DNA of 7,197 nucleotides from Gammaproteobacteria bacterium (GTDB lineage Bacteria; Gemmatimonadota; Gemmatimonadetes; Longimicrobiales; Gaopeijiaceae), in the NCBI GenBank assembly GCA_009843625.1, contig VYDD01000197.1, positions 1,486 to 8,682 of the forward strand, written 5' to 3'. Below are positions 5,589 to 7,197 of the stretch, piece after piece (position 1 is the stretch's first letter; each line of letters opens with the position of its first letter). Under the pieces are notes generated by a model that had not been told where the DNA came from, searched no databases, and worked only from the letters and a program-made list of their open reading frames with translations. A program made the position numbers and the translations under genes.

Positions 5589-7197
5589 ATGACAACCAGC
5601 ACCGCGCTCCGCGATTCCCGCGCGCACCCGCTCGCGGGTCAGGTAATGAGCGGAGCCGAGATGATCGTCCAGGTCCTGGCCGACGAGGGAATCGACACCA
5701 TCTTCGGCTATAGCGGCGGGGCCATCCTGCCCACCTACGACGCCGTCTTCCGCTACAACAAGGACCACGCCGTCGATGGCGTGGAGCCGATGCCGCTCAT
5801 CGTGCCCGCGAACGAGCAGGGCGCCGGCTTCATGGCGGCCGGCTATGCACGCGCGAGCGGCAAGGTGGGGTGCGTGCTGGTGACCTCCGGGCCCGGCGCC
5901 ACCAACTGCGTGACCCCGGTGCGCGACTGCATGGCCGACTCGGTGCCCATCGTGGTGATCTGCGGCCAGGTGCCCACCGCGGCCATCGGCACCGACGCCT
6001 TCCAGGAGGCCCCGGTCACCGCGGTGATGGGGCCGGTGGCCAAGCACGTCTTCCTGGTGACGAAGCCGGAACAGCTCGAGGCCACCATGCGCACGGCCTT
6101 CGAGATCGCGCGCACCGGCCGGCCCGGTCCCGTGGTGGTGGACGTGCCGAAGGACGTGCAGAACTGGACCGGGGCCTTCCACGGGGAGGGAAGCCTGCCC
6201 ATCCCCGGGTACCGGCGCCGCCTTGACGCGCTCCGTGCCCGCAAGCTGACCCACGACCGCTGCCGCGAGTTCTTCGACATGCTGGGCGAGAGCCGCCGAC
6301 CGCTCATCTACGCCGGCGGAGGCGTGGTGAACGCCAACGCCTCCGAGCCCCTGCGCCGGCTGGCCAACGACTTCGGGATCCCCGGCGTGACCACCCTGAT
6401 GGGGCTGGGCAGCTTCGACACCACCGCGCCCCTCTGCCTGCATATGCTGGGCATGCACGGCACCGCGTTCGCCAACTACGCGGTGGACGACTGCGACCTG
6501 CTCATCGCAGTGGGGGCGCGCTTCGACGATCGCGTGGCCGGGGTGCCGGACAAGTTCGCGGCCAGGGCCCGGCGCGTCATCCACTTCGACATCGATCCCT
6601 CGGAGATCCACAAGGTCAAGCCTGCGGACTGGCACTACACCGGGATGCTCGGGGAGGCGCTCGACGACCTGGTTGCGTACGGGCACTCCATCGGCTTCCG
6701 CGCCGACTTCTCCGACTGGCACGCCGAGGTCGCCGCGCTCAAGCGCGACTACGCCCTCGACTACGACCGCGAGAGTTCGCTCATCCAGCCCTACTACGTC
6801 ATGGAGGTCATGAACCGCATCACCCGCGGCAACGCGATCATCTCCACCGGCGTGGGACAGCACCAGATGTGGGCCGCCCAATACTGCGACTTCAGCGAGC
6901 CGCGGCTCTGGCTGACCTCGGGGAGCATGGGCACGATGGGGTTCGGGCTGCCCGCCGCCATAGGGGCCCAGTTCGCGCGCCCGGACAAGCTGGTCATCGA
7001 CGTGGACGGGGACGCCAGCATCCGCATGAACCTGGGCGAGTTCGAGACCGCCGCCTCCTACGATCTTCCGGTCAAGGTCATGGTGCTGAACAACTTCGGC
7101 GACGGGATGGTGATGCAGTGGCAGCGCCTGTTCTTCAAGGGGCGGCTGTCCGCGAGCGCCAAGTCGCTGCGCAAGAAGAACTTCGTGCTGGCGGCGC
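5589..7197 (+). CDS. ilvB: Acetolactate synthase large (catalytic) subunit, 3' truncated by window edge
   Basis: The frame is open from the ATG at 5589 to the window end, giving 536 residues; only the last few dozen of the usual total are missing. This thiamine-diphosphate enzyme condenses two pyruvates, or pyruvate and 2-ketobutyrate, in the first common step of Val, Leu and Ile synthesis in the cytoplasm. The TPP pyrimidine domain has catalytic Glu76 in ANEQGAGFMAAGYARASG and TSGPGATN (99-106). GQVPTAAIGTDAFQE (126-140) and RPGPVVVDVPKDV (178-190) are family signatures. The central FAD-binding domain has MLGMHG (286-291) and VGARFDDRVAG (308-318). The TPP diphosphate domain has GDAS (474-477) and MVMQWQ (507-512). 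Oddities are YSGGA for the usual YPGGA, GDAS for GDGS, NNFGDGMV for NNxxLGMV, and a 19-residue N-terminal extension before MSGAEM. QVPT and QWQ, which line the known inhibitor channel, are retained. Its regulatory subunit gene ilvN is divergent, 140 bp away. Confidence 0.95.
   Translation, partial: MTTSTALRDSRAHPLAGQVMSGAEMIVQVLADEGIDTIFGYSGGAILPTYDAVFRYNKDHAVDGVEPMPLIVPANEQGAGFMAAGYARASGKVGCVLVTSGPGATNCVTPVRDCMADSVPIVVICGQVPTAAIGTDAFQEAPVTAVMGPVAKHVFLVTKPEQLEATMRTAFEIARTGRPGPVVVDVPKDVQNWTGAFHGEGSLPIPGYRRRLDALRARKLTHDRCREFFDMLGESRRPLIYAGGGVVNANASEPLRRLANDFGIPGVTTLMGLGSFDTTAPLCLHMLGMHGTAFANYAVDDCDLLIAVGARFDDRVAGVPDKFAARARRVIHFDIDPSEIHKVKPADWHYTGMLGEALDDLVAYGHSIGFRADFSDWHAEVAALKRDYALDYDRESSLIQPYYVMEVMNRITRGNAIISTGVGQHQMWAAQYCDFSEPRLWLTSGSMGTMGFGLPAAIGAQFARPDKLVIDVDGDASIRMNLGEFETAASYDLPVKVMVLNNFGDGMVMQWQRLFFKGRLSASAKSLRKKNFVLAA

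Noticed and set aside
4823..5602. 259-codon minus-strand frame covering ilvN in another frame
   Set aside because: The ilvN frame matches E. coli IlvH end to end; this one is a low-complexity shadow crossing the spacer.
5535..6881. 448-codon open frame on the minus strand opposite ilvB
   Set aside because: It lies wholly antisense to the conserved ilvB coding sequence and spans the divergent promoter region. Its translation is His/Gly/Val-rich with no recognisable motif; long shadow frames are expected at this GC content.

Overview
The window is GC-rich, densely packed bacterial chromosome with five protein-coding genes; the first and last run off the edges. The mix of a DUF885-family protein, a Sec-exported fumarylacetoacetate-hydrolase-like protein, a large exported S9 peptidase and branched-chain amino acid biosynthesis genes, plus signal peptides ending in AxA or SA followed by Gln, suggests a free-living diderm such as Gemmatimonadota or a relative. 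This placement is an inference from composition and gene style, not from a marker gene.

Layout, left to right: (1) the C-terminal part of a DUF885-family protein (+, ends 812); (2) a fumarylacetoacetate hydrolase (FAH) family protein with a signal peptide (-, 814-1971); (3) a 149-bp divergent spacer holding promoter-like elements, an 11-bp palindrome and a 16-bp tandem repeat; (4) an exported S9 prolyl-oligopeptidase-type serine peptidase with a complete Ser/Asp/His triad (+, 2121-4949); (5) the acetolactate synthase regulatory subunit IlvN/IlvH (-, 4951-5448); (6) a 140-bp divergent spacer with a hairpin and a possible promoter; (7) the acetolactate synthase catalytic subunit IlvB (+, from 5589 past the right edge). 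Strands alternate + - + - +. Both convergent junctions leave a single base between the two stop codons, and both divergent junctions are about 140-150 bp. No gene-free stretch exceeds 300 bases.

Functionally, IlvB and IlvN form one enzyme, acetohydroxyacid synthase, the first common step of valine, leucine and isoleucine synthesis. Here they are divergently transcribed instead of being joined in an ilvBN operon. The S9 peptidase and the DUF885 protein may both take part in envelope or extracellular peptide breakdown. The exported FAH-like protein has no visible pathway partner. I saw no mobile element, CRISPR array, rRNA, tRNA or defence system. The more unusual points are the divergent ilvN/ilvB pair, a catalytic subunit with a fungal-like GDAS cofactor motif, an exported FAH-fold protein, and a DUF885 protein without the usual HExxPGH metal motif.
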